Shown: positions 1-5,684 of the stretch, one piece after another
Position numbering within the stretch: position 1 is the first letter of the stretch
Layout of the letters: every line of letters starts with the position of its first letter
Assembly (NCBI GenBank): GCA_039026975.1
Contig: JBCCLI010000372.1
Span: 1-6,545, forward strand
Direction of reading: 5' to 3'
Source: JBCBKZ01 sp039026975
GTDB taxonomy: Bacteria > Bacteroidota > Bacteroidia > J057
Length of the DNA stretch: 6,545 nt
The notes under the pieces: generated by a model
What the model saw: the letters and a program-made list of their open reading frames with translations, nothing else
The model's database searches: none
Told to the model about the DNA's origin: nothing
Translations under genes and position numbers: made by a program

Positions 1-2039
1 AAGTCAGCTTCTGCACTGTCAAACTGAAACGTTATGTCCTTGTAAAAGAATCCTCTATCTGCATAAATGTATCCGTATGAAGGATTTTCCTGGACGGAAA
101 GATTATAGTATTTCCGTATGGAGTCCTTCCTGCCTGCTACTTTGGAGAATGGCCTGTAGATATGAAACAGCTTACCCATATCATGATAGACATAGGCGCT
201 ACCCCGTCCTCCATTTAATTGAATGCCTTTTCTGTAGTCATTCATGGCTGCCTCATATTCCTTGAAGTTGTTTTGTTTCAGTCTTCCTCTGTAGAAGTAC
301 GCCTGAGGATACTCAGATTGTAAGCTGATGGCTTGATTATAAGCGGTTAAGGCACTATCATATCTACCTTTTACTACATAAAGTTTTTCATTAGGGCCTT
401 TAACATACTCATGAAATAGACGGGCTTTCTGGAAGGAGACTTCAGCATTTTGAGTTAAGGCCTGAGGGTCATTAGTGAGGGCCCTCTGTAACCATTCAGC
501 TGCTTTGGTAAACTGGTTTAATGAACCGAAAACCCTGGCAAACCGCAGGTATAATGGGGTATAGCTATCTCTCACTTCCTTATAAAAATCAAGTGAGGCA
601 TCATAGGCCCTGTTGCGCTCCTGCTCATTTCCTTTAGCCCAGAAAAGAATATCCCTTTCAGCTTCAAATACATCATCTGGAAGTCCAACGAAAATGGTAT
701 CTGACCGGACTTTATCCCAGTAGTCATTTCCGAAGAGTTCCTGTTCTTCATATGCATTTAGGGGCGTAGTAGCTCGGATTCTCCACCTGAGCTCATCTTT
801 TCTGGAGTCCTCATGCACAAATTTATAGTCCCCCCAGATGACCATATCAGCCAGCTTCTTTTTACCTAACGCTTTGGCCTCATTAATAGCCAGTTCTCCA
901 TCAAAGTTGTTGAGTTCTTGAGAATCGTAGGTTTTTACTTTCAGTTCCAGTTTGGCTTTGCTGGAGGAAACATCCAGATTCTTGATCTTGGTCTCAAGAG
1001 CTCTTTCCAGTGAGGTAGGCCATTTTTCTCCACTTTCTACAAATGGGACAATCATGACCTTGTAGATTCCTTCCGCATTTCCAAAAAAAGTAGGGTCTTT
1101 AGGTAATTTTTCTATTTGTTCTTCTATAGATAAACCTTTATCGGAGGGAGTTATTTCTCCTAGAGAAGATTGATCTGTAGGGATGTCATCAGGAACCTTT
1201 TTAGACAGCATGCCAGGTAAGTAGATGGCAGCCAAAACGGCCAACACTACTCCTATGCCCAGGGTAGCTAAGCTGACAGGCTTTTTCCAGAAAGGTCTTT
1301 CTTCCTCCTTAGTGGGTTGATTACTCACGCTTACCGTTGTGTTACGGGAAGATTGGATTGCCCAGTCCAAGGCTGTTTCCTGTCCTTCCTGCACATATAA
1401 GCCCCAGGGGAGGTGGTTGTCAGTAGCTGCCAGTTCCTCCTCTTTCCCTTCCCAATCCAGGGATCGGGTGCCTGTATTCACAGCATGGTAGGTCAATGAA
1501 AGGGCAGTGGCAGCCATAGCCATATCAAAAGATTCTCTAATGGTACTTTCCCCTGCTATCCCTTTGTAAAATTCTATGGCAAATCTGGCGGCTTGCTGAT
1601 CATCTATGGGCCTCTCTGTGGCTATGACAGCTGGGATACCTGCCTGAAGGACGGCCTCTACGATGGGGTAGGTACCACACCCATTCAGGAAGACCAGTTT
1701 TAGGCTTTCTATGGGTTTAAGGAAAGTAGCCAGGGTGTCTGCAGGAACTATCTGTTCTTCTCCCATGGAGGAGATTAGACGTATTTGGGCTCCATCTGCA
1801 TGTCCCGCAAAATGGATAATGGAAATTCGTTGGCTGTAATCAGGATTTCTCAATTCATCAAAGAAGAGTTCCGCAGAAGTATCTCCGTCATCAAACACCT
1901 CAATGGCGTCATTTCGGGCCGTTTTGAGAATTTTCTTGATATCCTGTCTTTCGGAAACGAGATAATGGAGCCTTCGTCCCTCCTTAACGCTATTGGCACA
2001 AGCAAGGAATACGACGGGTTTGTGCATCTCAGTAGGCAT
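1..2039 (-). CDS. CHAT-domain protease with one membrane segment, TolB-like domain and TPR repeats (C-terminus outside window)
   Basis: The frame is open from an ATG at 2037-2039 to the left edge, giving 679 codons with no stop. Residues about 5-225 form a CHAT (caspase-like) peptidase domain: a HFAGHAD motif carries the catalytic His80 and LNGCGT carries Cys121, so the dyad looks intact. Residues 254-274 are one hydrophobic helix flanked by lysines, so the peptidase probably lies in the cytoplasm and the rest outside. Residues about 325-425 (starting YKVMIVPF, later EAKALGKKKLADMVIWGDY) resemble the TolB/FlgO-like domain often found before TPRs. From about 480 on there are several TPR-like helical pairs, for example around YDSALTAYNQAISL and AYFYRGRLKQ. 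CHAT-TPR proteins are common in Bacteroidota; some CHAT proteases act in defence or cell death, but the substrate here is unknown. Met5 (MHKPVVFLACAN) matches the usual family start and is an alternative; an in-frame TAA lies about 60 bases upstream. No partner gene is adjacent. Confidence 0.9.
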   Translation of the reverse strand, partial: MPTEMHKPVVFLACANSVKEGRRLHYLVSERQDIKKILKTARNDAIEVFDDGDTSAELFFDELRNPDYSQRISIIHFAGHADGAQIRLISSMGEEQIVPADTLATFLKPIESLKLVFLNGCGTYPIVEAVLQAGIPAVIATERPIDDQQAARFAIEFYKGIAGESTIRESFDMAMAATALSLTYHAVNTGTRSLDWEGKEEELAATDNHLPWGLYVQEGQETALDWAIQSSRNTTVSVSNQPTKEEERPFWKKPVSLATLGIGVVLAVLAAIYLPGMLSKKVPDDIPTDQSSLGEITPSDKGLSIEEQIEKLPKDPTFFGNAEGIYKVMIVPFVESGEKWPTSLERALETKIKNLDVSSSKAKLELKVKTYDSQELNNFDGELAINEAKALGKKKLADMVIWGDYKFVHEDSRKDELRWRIRATTPLNAYEEQELFGNDYWDKVRSDTIFVGLPDDVFEAERDILFWAKGNEQERNRAYDASLDFYKEVRDSYTPLYLRFARVFGSLNQFTKAAEWLQRALTNDPQALTQNAEVSFQKARLFHEYVKGPNEKLYVVKGRYDSALTAYNQAISLQSEYPQAYFYRGRLKQNNFKEYEAAMNDYRKGIQLNGGRGSAYVYHDMGKLFHIYRPFSKVAGRKDSIRKYYNLSVQENPSYGYIYADRGFFYKDITFQFDSAEAD

Positions 2040-2449
2040 CACGGCTGAATTTGGAAATTCCTGTATGGTGGGAGGTAAAAGTTGGCTGGTATAACTAGTT
2101 TACAATGGTATATTCTCTATGCATGACTGTTTTAATATATGCAAAATATGGCTTATGCACTAGTAGGAAGTGTCTGAATGTCAATAGATGGGGCTGCTTC
2201 TACCTATTTGGATACTAGAATCGGGGGTACATCGCCATGTTTCATGTATTACCTATTGGCTGTCTGCTTTAGTTATGGGATGTTGATGAAAGGCTTAATT
2301 CCTAAGCTACCTCTTATGCTTGGGCCTAGCCTATTAATTTCTTTGCTGTAGCGGCATAGGGTTTTTCGCTGTCGCCTGAGGTCGAATGCCTCGACCAAGA
2401 TATACTTCATTCGCTTTCCCAAACAAAATCCAGCAGGGTTGAGTCCCTG
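2040..2449. other. Gene-poor spacer upstream of the CHAT gene
   Basis: I see no convincing gene here. A 57-codon plus-strand frame (2178-2351) has a hydrophobic C-terminal half but no recognisable family, and may be chance. The spacer must hold the promoter of the CHAT gene, but I find no clean Bacteroidota -7 (TAnnTTTG) and -33 pair. Near its right end are two small hairpins: GGTCGA/TCGACC at 2380-2396, and GCAGGG/CCCTGC at 2433-2450 just before repeat copy A. Confidence 0.5.
2380..2396 (-). repeat. Isolated hairpin resembling the terminal hairpin of the repeat family, inverted
   Basis: A perfect 6-bp stem (GGTCGA, loop ATGCC, TCGACC). Read on the minus strand it is GGTCGAGGCATTCGACC, which shares GTCGAGGCATTCGAC with the terminal hairpin of repeat copy B. 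It looks like a fragment of the same repeat family lying in the opposite orientation to the four larger copies. Confidence 0.45.
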
Positions 2450-2584
2450 CAGAGGGAAATGGGGATGTGCGGCAGGGTTAAAGAAGCCCCACCTTACGGC
2501 AGGCTTTGTACGCTATGACTGTGTTTCCTTCCTAGAGAAGCTCACGGCTCTACGCTGTTGAGGCATTCTACCGCGGGCAGAGGG
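2450..2584 (+). repeat. Interspersed hairpin repeat, copy A
   Basis: This is a 135-bp copy that aligns along its whole length with copy B, starting at CAGAGGGAAATGGGGATG and ending at CCGCGGGCAGAGGGG. It shares the blocks AGGGTTAAAGAAGCCCCACC, GCTATGACTGT, TTTCCTT, CTCACGG and GAGGCATTC. The terminal hairpin is degraded (TACGCTGTTGA against TCTACCGCGGG). On the minus strand the tail that reads PPPAVEC.DSGRP in other copies is PLPAVECLNSVEP followed by a stop. It lies 148 bp from copy B, so the two form a tandem pair. Confidence 0.8.
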
Positions 2585-2597
2585 GGTTGTTTCCATC

Positions 2598-2733
2598 CAG
2601 AGGGAAATGGGGATGCGCGGAAGGGTTAAAGAAGCCCCACCTTACGGCAGGGCTTTATATGCTATGACTGTCTTTCCTTGCCAGAGCAGCTTACGGTCTT
2701 CCGCTGTCGAGGCATTCGACAGCGGGCGGAGGG
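2598..2733 (+). repeat. Interspersed hairpin repeat, copy B, overlapping the 3' end of the primase-like gene
   Basis: This 136-bp copy is the best preserved. It ends in a perfect 10-bp hairpin at 2701-2725 (CCGCTGTCGA, loop GGCAT, TCGACAGCGG). Its right end joins the truncated CHC2 gene: the minus-strand frame of that gene continues into the repeat for 13 residues (PPPAVECLDSGRP) and stops at 2691-2693, inside the repeat. This is best explained by insertion of, or recombination at, the repeat within the gene. Confidence 0.8.
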
Positions 2734-3170
2734 TATCCTAACTGGAGCGTTTCTATGTCCAGCTTTCTGCTGGCTGCGTAGGCTTTGGCTTTAGTGCTGC
2801 GACTGATGGCGTGCTGGCTGGTTTGGTAGAGTTTTATCAACAGACCCATCTTGGTGATGAGGCTTGATCTTGTGTGTGTAGGTACAGGTAGGTGTATTAG
2901 GGAATGAGACACCAATGTTTCTGCTTTTTTAAGTGCCTCATGCTTGCTGATCCCCTCATACTTCATGATGAAGTCTAGCTGGTCTCCACTACCTGCCTCA
3001 CACTTAGACGAAAAACAGGTCCAGCTATCTGTCTTTAGATACACCTGCAGGCTAGGGGTCTTGTCCGCATGCCAGGGACAGCGCAACTTCCCATGCTTGT
3101 CTGGAACCAGGCCGTAATGCGATAACACTGCAGACAGTCTCAAGTGGGTCTTTAGCTCAGGGATGGTCAT
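2691..3170 (-). CDS. CHC2 zinc-finger primase-like protein, C-terminally truncated at a repeat
   Basis: The product is 159 residues from the ATG at 3168-3170 (MTIPELK), which matches the usual start of this family; the frame is open 22 codons further, to an ATG at 3236, but that extension looks non-coding. A CHC2 zinc finger, the DNA-binding ribbon of bacterial primases, is complete: Cys31-x2-His34, then Cys52-x4-Cys57, in the context RCPWHADKTPSLQ and WTCFSSKC. Helical sequence follows, with a SRKLDIETLQLGY segment at about 134-146. Relatives in Bacteroidota, as I remember them, continue for a few hundred residues after this GY, so most of the protein is missing here. The last 13 residues come from repeat copy B. 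The gene diverges from the XRE regulator. It is probably a non-functional remnant of a mobile-element replication gene, although a free zinc finger could still be made. Confidence 0.75.
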   Translation of the reverse strand: MTIPELKTHLRLSAVLSHYGLVPDKHGKLRCPWHADKTPSLQVYLKTDSWTCFSSKCEAGSGDQLDFIMKYEGISKHEALKKAETLVSHSLIHLPVPTHTRSSLITKMGLLIKLYQTSQHAISRSTKAKAYAASRKLDIETLQLGYPPPAVECLDSGRP

Positions 3171-3223
3171 GGTGGATGCTTGGGTGAAAAGTTTATAAAA
3201 AAGAGATAGGTCAAATACTTCAC

Positions 3224-3347
3224 TTATCAGTGACAATAATAACAGATAAATTACCCTTTATCCAAATTTATTTGTTTGTTTTTTAACGCTTAAATGAGCT
3301 ATTTCTACCTTAATTCGTATCATTAAAGGCTTTTTGTCATTTATCAG
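3224..3347. promoter_or_regulatory. Divergent intergenic region with repeated TTATC/GATAA motifs, possible XRE operator
   Basis: The space between the primase-like gene and the XRE gene is AT-rich and must hold both promoters. It has a perfect 6-bp dyad GATAAATTACCCTTTATC (3245-3262). TTATCAG occurs next to TGACAA (3224-3236) and, mirrored, next to TTGTCAT (3334-3347, touching the XRE start codon). Paired, inverted sites next to a regulator gene suggest autoregulation by the XRE protein. No clear promoter consensus was recognised, so this is inference from motif arrangement only. Confidence 0.3.
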
Positions 3348-3349
3348 TT

Positions 3350-3691
3350 ATGGATTTGGGAAAGACAATCACTGAACTGCGAAAAGAAAGGGACTGGTCC
3401 AGAGAAAAATTAGGAAGTCTGGTAGGCACTTCAGGTGCCGTTATTGGAAGGTATGAAAGGGAGGAGATTACACCTTCTGTTGAAATTGCCAGAAAGATTG
3501 CCGATGCCCTGGAAGTTTCCCTGGACTATCTAACAGGAGGAACATCTGTAGTTTTGAAGGACAAGAAGATGATCTACCGATTGGAACTCCTTGAAAAGAT
3601 CAATAAGAAAGAAAGGGAGACTATTTTACATGTTGTAGATTCTCTTTTACAATCTGCTCAGTTGGCTACTACTCAGCAAAAGCTGATGTAG
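3350..3691 (+). CDS. XRE-family helix-turn-helix transcriptional regulator
   Basis: This is a 113-residue protein. Residues 1-61 form a lambda-repressor-type (HTH_3) DNA-binding domain, beginning MDLGKTITELRKERDWSREKL, with the recognition helix in TSGAVIGRYE and the usual closing pattern PSVEIARKIADALEVSLDYL. Residues about 70-113 are a charged helical tail suited to dimerisation. The length is normal for small XRE regulators, and the domain is complete. It lies 47 bp upstream of the antitoxin gene on the same strand and diverges from the CHC2 gene. It could regulate both sides, or serve as a third component of the toxin-antitoxin locus. The gene has a headless paralogue at 4590-4853. Confidence 0.88.
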   Translation: MDLGKTITELRKERDWSREKLGSLVGTSGAVIGRYEREEITPSVEIARKIADALEVSLDYLTGGTSVVLKDKKMIYRLELLEKINKKERETILHVVDSLLQSAQLATTQQKLM

Positions 3692-3710
3692 ATAGGTGTA
3701 TTGACTTCTT

Positions 3711-3728
3711 TGTTAAACTGACTTAACA
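3711..3728. promoter_or_regulatory. Inverted repeat just upstream of the antitoxin start, possible autoregulatory operator
   Basis: A perfect 6-bp dyad, TGTTAA-ACTGAC-TTAACA, ends 10 bp before the antitoxin ATG. Type II antitoxins commonly bind such dyads to repress their own operon. A TTGAC lies about 10 bp upstream of it (3701). The assignment rests on position and symmetry only. Confidence 0.35.
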
Positions 3729-3738
3729 CATAACTTTT

Positions 3739-3969
3739 ATGAACCTTCAATATATATCTGACAGTTCCGGAAAAATCACAGGTGTATTCATTCCTATTCT
3801 TGAGTGGAATGAGCTCAAAAGAAAGTATGATGGCATTGATGATGAGTCTGCTTTTATTCCACAGTGGCATAGAGAACTGGTTAGCCAAAGATTAATTGAC
3901 TATCAGAATGATCCTTCCAAGGCTTTGGACTTTGACCAGGCTATGGAGGAGATTGATCAGCAACTCTGA
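3739..3969 (+). CDS. Type II antitoxin, Phd/addiction-module-like
   Basis: This is a 76-residue acidic protein. The N-terminal part (MNLQYISDSSGKITGVFIPI, then the LEWNELK segment) has the beta-strand then helix layout of Phd/YefM-like antitoxins, whose N-terminus dimerises and binds DNA. The C-terminal half (IPQWHRELVSQRL, then ALDFDQAMEEIDQQL) looks like the flexible acidic helix that wraps around and blocks a RelE/ParE toxin. I recognise this pattern from Bacteroidota proteins encoded upstream of ParE-like toxins. Here it precedes such a toxin by 71 bp, a wider gap than the usual overlap, so the two may be made at different levels. It is the antitoxin mainly by context; the family name is less certain. 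Confidence 0.72.
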   Translation: MNLQYISDSSGKITGVFIPILEWNELKRKYDGIDDESAFIPQWHRELVSQRLIDYQNDPSKALDFDQAMEEIDQQL

Positions 3970-4040
3970 TGGTTCTCTTTAACTGTTCTCGCTAGAAAAG
4001 CTTCCCCATTCTTGATACTTACCTTTCCAGATCAACCCTG

Positions 4041-4343
4041 ATGTACAAAGCCATTATTCTCCCACAAGCAAAAGAAGATGTTAGAGAGGCTGCCCTATGG
4101 TATAACCGCAGACAAAAAGGCCTGGGAAAAAGATTTACTGCAGAACTAACAGAACGCATTCAACTCATTCGCCAAAACCCCAGCGTATATGCCATCAGGT
4201 ATGAGGATGTCAGAACAGCCGTCCTTAACATATTCCCCTTCATGATCCACTACACCCTGAATGAAGCTGAGAAGACAATCATCATTGTAGGCGTTTTTCA
4301 TACTAGCCTTAGCCCTGATAGGTGGAATAGGGATAGAGAATAG
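4041..4343 (+). CDS. Type II toxin of the ParE/RelE family
   Basis: This is a 100-residue basic protein, a normal length for the family. Visible family signatures are an N-terminal strand (YKAIILPQAKEDVREAA), then WYNRRQKGLGKRF at 20-32, RQNPSVYAIRYEDVRTA at 44-60, FPFMIHY at 65-71, and IIIVGVFHTSLSPDRW near the end. ParE toxins poison DNA gyrase and RelE toxins cut ribosome-bound mRNA. The VFHTS..P..W ending resembles ParE-type members more, but the target cannot be settled from sequence. The start is secure: the only in-frame ATG after the TAG at 3993-3995 is the one used. The gene appears intact and is presumably kept silent by the upstream antitoxin. Repeat copy C begins 20 bp after its stop. 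Confidence 0.88.
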   Translation: MYKAIILPQAKEDVREAALWYNRRQKGLGKRFTAELTERIQLIRQNPSVYAIRYEDVRTAVLNIFPFMIHYTLNEAEKTIIIVGVFHTSLSPDRWNRDRE

Positions 4344-4363
4344 TCTGAAGGGTGGTTGCCCTC

Positions 4364-4503
4364 CTGAGGGAAAGGGGGATGCGTGGAAGGGTTAATGCCC
4401 CGTCCCGCAAACGGGACAGGGCTTTATATACTATAACTGCATTTCCTTGCTAGAGCAGCTCACGGTCTTCCACTGTCGAAACATTCGACCGCGGGCGGAG
4501 GGG
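4364..4503 (+). repeat. Interspersed hairpin repeat, copy C
   Basis: A 140-bp copy aligned with A and B: it begins CTGAGGGAAAGGGGGATG and ends CCGCGGGCGGAGGG. It carries a strong internal stem (4397-4422) where A and B have only a weaker AGCCC/GGGCT pairing, plus the conserved TTTCCTTGCTAGAGCAGCTC and CACGGTCTTCC blocks. The terminal hairpin pairs 8 of 10 positions (CCACTGTCGA, loop AACAT, TCGACCGCGG). The minus strand encodes PPPAVECFDSGRP then stop, fused to the Fic-like fragment on its right. It lies directly downstream of the toxin gene. Confidence 0.8.
4397..4422 (+). terminator. Stem-loop after the toxin-antitoxin genes, possible terminator (inside repeat C)
   Basis: GCCCCGTCCCG pairs with CGGGACAGGGC around a CAAA loop: ten pairs with one C-A mismatch, followed by TTTATA. 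It lies 54 bp after the toxin stop and could end that transcript. The U-tract is short, so termination is plausible but not certain; the stem may instead be a structural part of the repeat. Confidence 0.4.
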
Positions 4504-4595
4504 CAAATACTCGACCTGTATTTTTTAAAACAGCAACAGTTTTTTGAGCGGTAGATACACTCATATTTATAGGGCCAACTCTTACGAACGGTTCT
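4502..4595 (-). pseudogene. Possible fragment of a Fic-family winged-helix C-terminus
   Basis: On the minus strand about 31 codons read EPFVRVGPINMSVSTAQKTV followed by AVLKNTGRVFA. MSVSTAQKTVAVLKNTG resembles the winged-helix region near the C-terminus of many Fic (AMP-transferase) proteins, and RVFA resembles their usual closing residues, with the piece between apparently lost. The fragment runs directly into repeat C on one side (adding PPPAVECFDSGRP) and into the antisense of the headless XRE gene on the other. It has no start of its own. The Fic assignment is a weak pattern match; it could be any winged-helix remnant or chance. Confidence 0.3.
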
Positions 4596-4853
4596 GGTAC
4601 TTCTGCTCCTATCATTGGTAGGTATGAACGTAATGAGATTAAGCCCTCCATTGATACTGCCAAAAGTATTTCTGATGCCCTGCAAGTAAGCATCGACTAT
4701 TTGGTGAGAGGATCTGACACTTTAGTACTGGACAGAGAACTCCTACAAAGAATGGAAGATATTCAGCAGCTTAATGAAACTGACAAGGGACACCTCTTTG
4801 CCCTTATGGATGCTTTCCTCAAGCAGACTAAACTACAGCAGATTTTGAAGTAA
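4590..4853 (+). pseudogene. Headless XRE regulator pseudogene, paralogue of the 3350-3691 gene
   Basis: From about 4596 the plus strand reads GTSAPIIGRYERNEIKPSID, then TAKSISDALQVSIDYL, and continues to a TAA at 4851-4853. Over the 36 residues from GTS to DYL, 23 are identical to residues 26-61 of the intact XRE protein upstream. The charged helical tail (LLQRMEDIQQLNETDKGHLF and onward) is also kept, though diverged. The first ~25 residues of the DNA-binding domain are missing. The frame upstream of the homology holds unrelated sequence back to an in-frame TGA, with no usable start. The breakpoint at about 4590-4596 is where the Fic-like minus-strand fragment ends, so two gene remnants were joined here. 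DNA binding should be lost. Confidence 0.75.
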
Positions 4854-4856
4854 TGA

Positions 4857-4982
4857 TAAAGCCCCATCCCGTGAGACGGGACAGGGCTTAGGTTATATGT
4901 TTCCTTGCTAGACCAGCTCACGGTCTTTCTTGCTCGTTACAAACCAGCGTGGGCGGGGGGTCATTCGACCGCGGGCGAAGGG
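4857..4982 (+). repeat. Interspersed hairpin repeat, copy D (5'-truncated)
   Basis: A 126-bp copy that lacks the GAGGGAAA...GGATG head of the others and begins at TAAAGCCCC. It keeps TTTCCTTGCTAGACCAGCTC, CACGGTCTT and the CATTCGACCGCGGGCGAAGG end. In the middle it has an extra G-rich stretch (CCAGCGTGGGCGGGGGG), which looks like a diverged duplicate of the repeat's own end. It fills the gap between the XRE pseudogene (stop at 4853) and the stop codon of the 228-residue gene (4986). Confidence 0.72.
4861..4887. terminator. Stem-loop in repeat D, possible bidirectional terminator
   Basis: GCCCCATCCCGT pairs with ACGGGACAGGGC around a GAG loop, with two adjacent non-pairing positions. It is equivalent to the stem in copy C, although the loop and one stem base pair differ. 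It sits 8 bp after the XRE pseudogene and about 100 bp past the end of the convergent 228-residue gene, so it could serve either strand. U-tracts are poor. Confidence 0.35.
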
Positions 4983-4985
4983 TAA

Positions 4986-5672
4986 TTATTGTGGAATTAA
5001 AACATCATCCAAAAGTAGGTACCATTTGTCGTGAGCATATATGTAAACGAATTTTTTAAGCTTTATGCCGTAAAATAATCCTTCAATTTTACTTTTTTCT
5101 TTTCCTTCTATGATTACTGTTCTTAATTCAATTAATGAATTATAAAAAATACCTTTATCCGGGAGGTATTTAAGCTCGGATTTATGAGCCCACTTCCCCT
5201 CGGTACCGTCTAAAAGTTTAAGGTGGTACTCTTCGGTGGAAGTAATCAATCTGCATTCATTAAATTCTAATTCGATTTTATATTCCTCAAAGTCTGGATC
5301 CATCCCTTGCATGTCATACGTTTCTCGCAAAATTACATTCATAGAGATAGAAATTTTTTTGTCATTTACCGATAAAATAATAACCTTCTCTATAAAATGG
5401 CCTAAGCCTGAACGCAAGGGAAAAGATACCATCAACAAGCTATCACAAATATGACTAGCAGTTGCTCCCCAAAGTAGGTTTCTATAGTAGATTGAATCTA
5501 GAGTATCTTTATTATTATCAAGAAGATATATTGATACTCTAGTACCCTTGCTTTCAATATGTAACTCAAATGCTTGCTCACTCTGAATATCTATTAGGTT
5601 GAAATCTTGATTTTGTGCAAATAAGCTTTTGCCAAGTAAAAAGATACATAGTATGAGGAAATTGCTATTCAT
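4986..5672 (-). CDS. Secreted protein of unknown family, candidate immunity protein for the Rhs effector
   Basis: A 228-residue protein. Residues 1-19 (ending LLGKSLFA, then QNQDF) form a Sec signal peptide; there is no lipobox cysteine, so the mature protein should be periplasmic or secreted rather than lipid-anchored. The rest is rich in predicted beta strands (FELHIESKGTRVSIYLL, KKISISMNVIL, KKFVYIYAHDKWYLLLDD) with no domain I recognise. It follows the Rhs gene on the same strand: 96 bp after the annotated Rhs stop, but only 12 bp after the stop of the read-through frame. The gene immediately downstream of an Rhs tip usually encodes its immunity protein. A periplasmic location fits a toxin that attacks peptidoglycan. 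The coding sequence is clear; the immunity role is inferred from position and signal peptide. Repeat D begins 3 bp after its stop. Confidence 0.8.
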   Translation of the reverse strand: MNSNFLILCIFLLGKSLFAQNQDFNLIDIQSEQAFELHIESKGTRVSIYLLDNNKDTLDSIYYRNLLWGATASHICDSLLMVSFPLRSGLGHFIEKVIILSVNDKKISISMNVILRETYDMQGMDPDFEEYKIELEFNECRLITSTEEYHLKLLDGTEGKWAHKSELKYLPDKGIFYNSLIELRTVIIEGKEKSKIEGLFYGIKLKKFVYIYAHDKWYLLLDDVLIPQ

Positions 5673-5684
5673 GTAAATGGATTT

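Noticed and set aside
77..265. Plus-strand open frame of 62 codons
   Set aside because: It is antisense to the TPR part of the CHAT gene, has low-complexity, cysteine- and histidine-rich composition and resembles nothing.
572..757. Minus-strand open frame of 61 codons
   Set aside because: It lies in another frame inside the CHAT gene, whose own frame is continuous across this stretch.
1785..2048. Plus-strand open frame of 87 codons
   Set aside because: It is antisense to the start of the CHAT domain, where the minus frame carries the His80 motif.
2178..2351. 57-codon plus-strand frame with a hydrophobic C-terminal half
   Set aside because: No family resemblance, no supporting start signal and no neighbour that explains it; kept only as a note in the spacer entry.
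2450..2733. CRISPR or integron attC array
   Set aside because: The repeats are 126-140 bp, only two are tandem, there are no unique spacers of regular size, and no cas or integrase gene is nearby.
3673..3888. Minus-strand open frame of 71 codons
   Set aside because: It is antisense to the antitoxin gene, which has clear family features.
4431..4685. Minus-strand open frame of 84 codons, overlapping a second frame
   Set aside because: It is antisense to the XRE remnant and the repeat. Only the other minus frame (4502-4595) has protein-like sequence, and that is listed.
4921..4982. G-quadruplex in the G-rich end of repeat D
   Set aside because: Four G-runs exist, but one loop is far longer than usual and the complementary part favours hairpin pairing.
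5236..5454. Plus-strand open frame of 72 codons
   Set aside because: It is antisense to the secreted protein gene and has no recognisable features.
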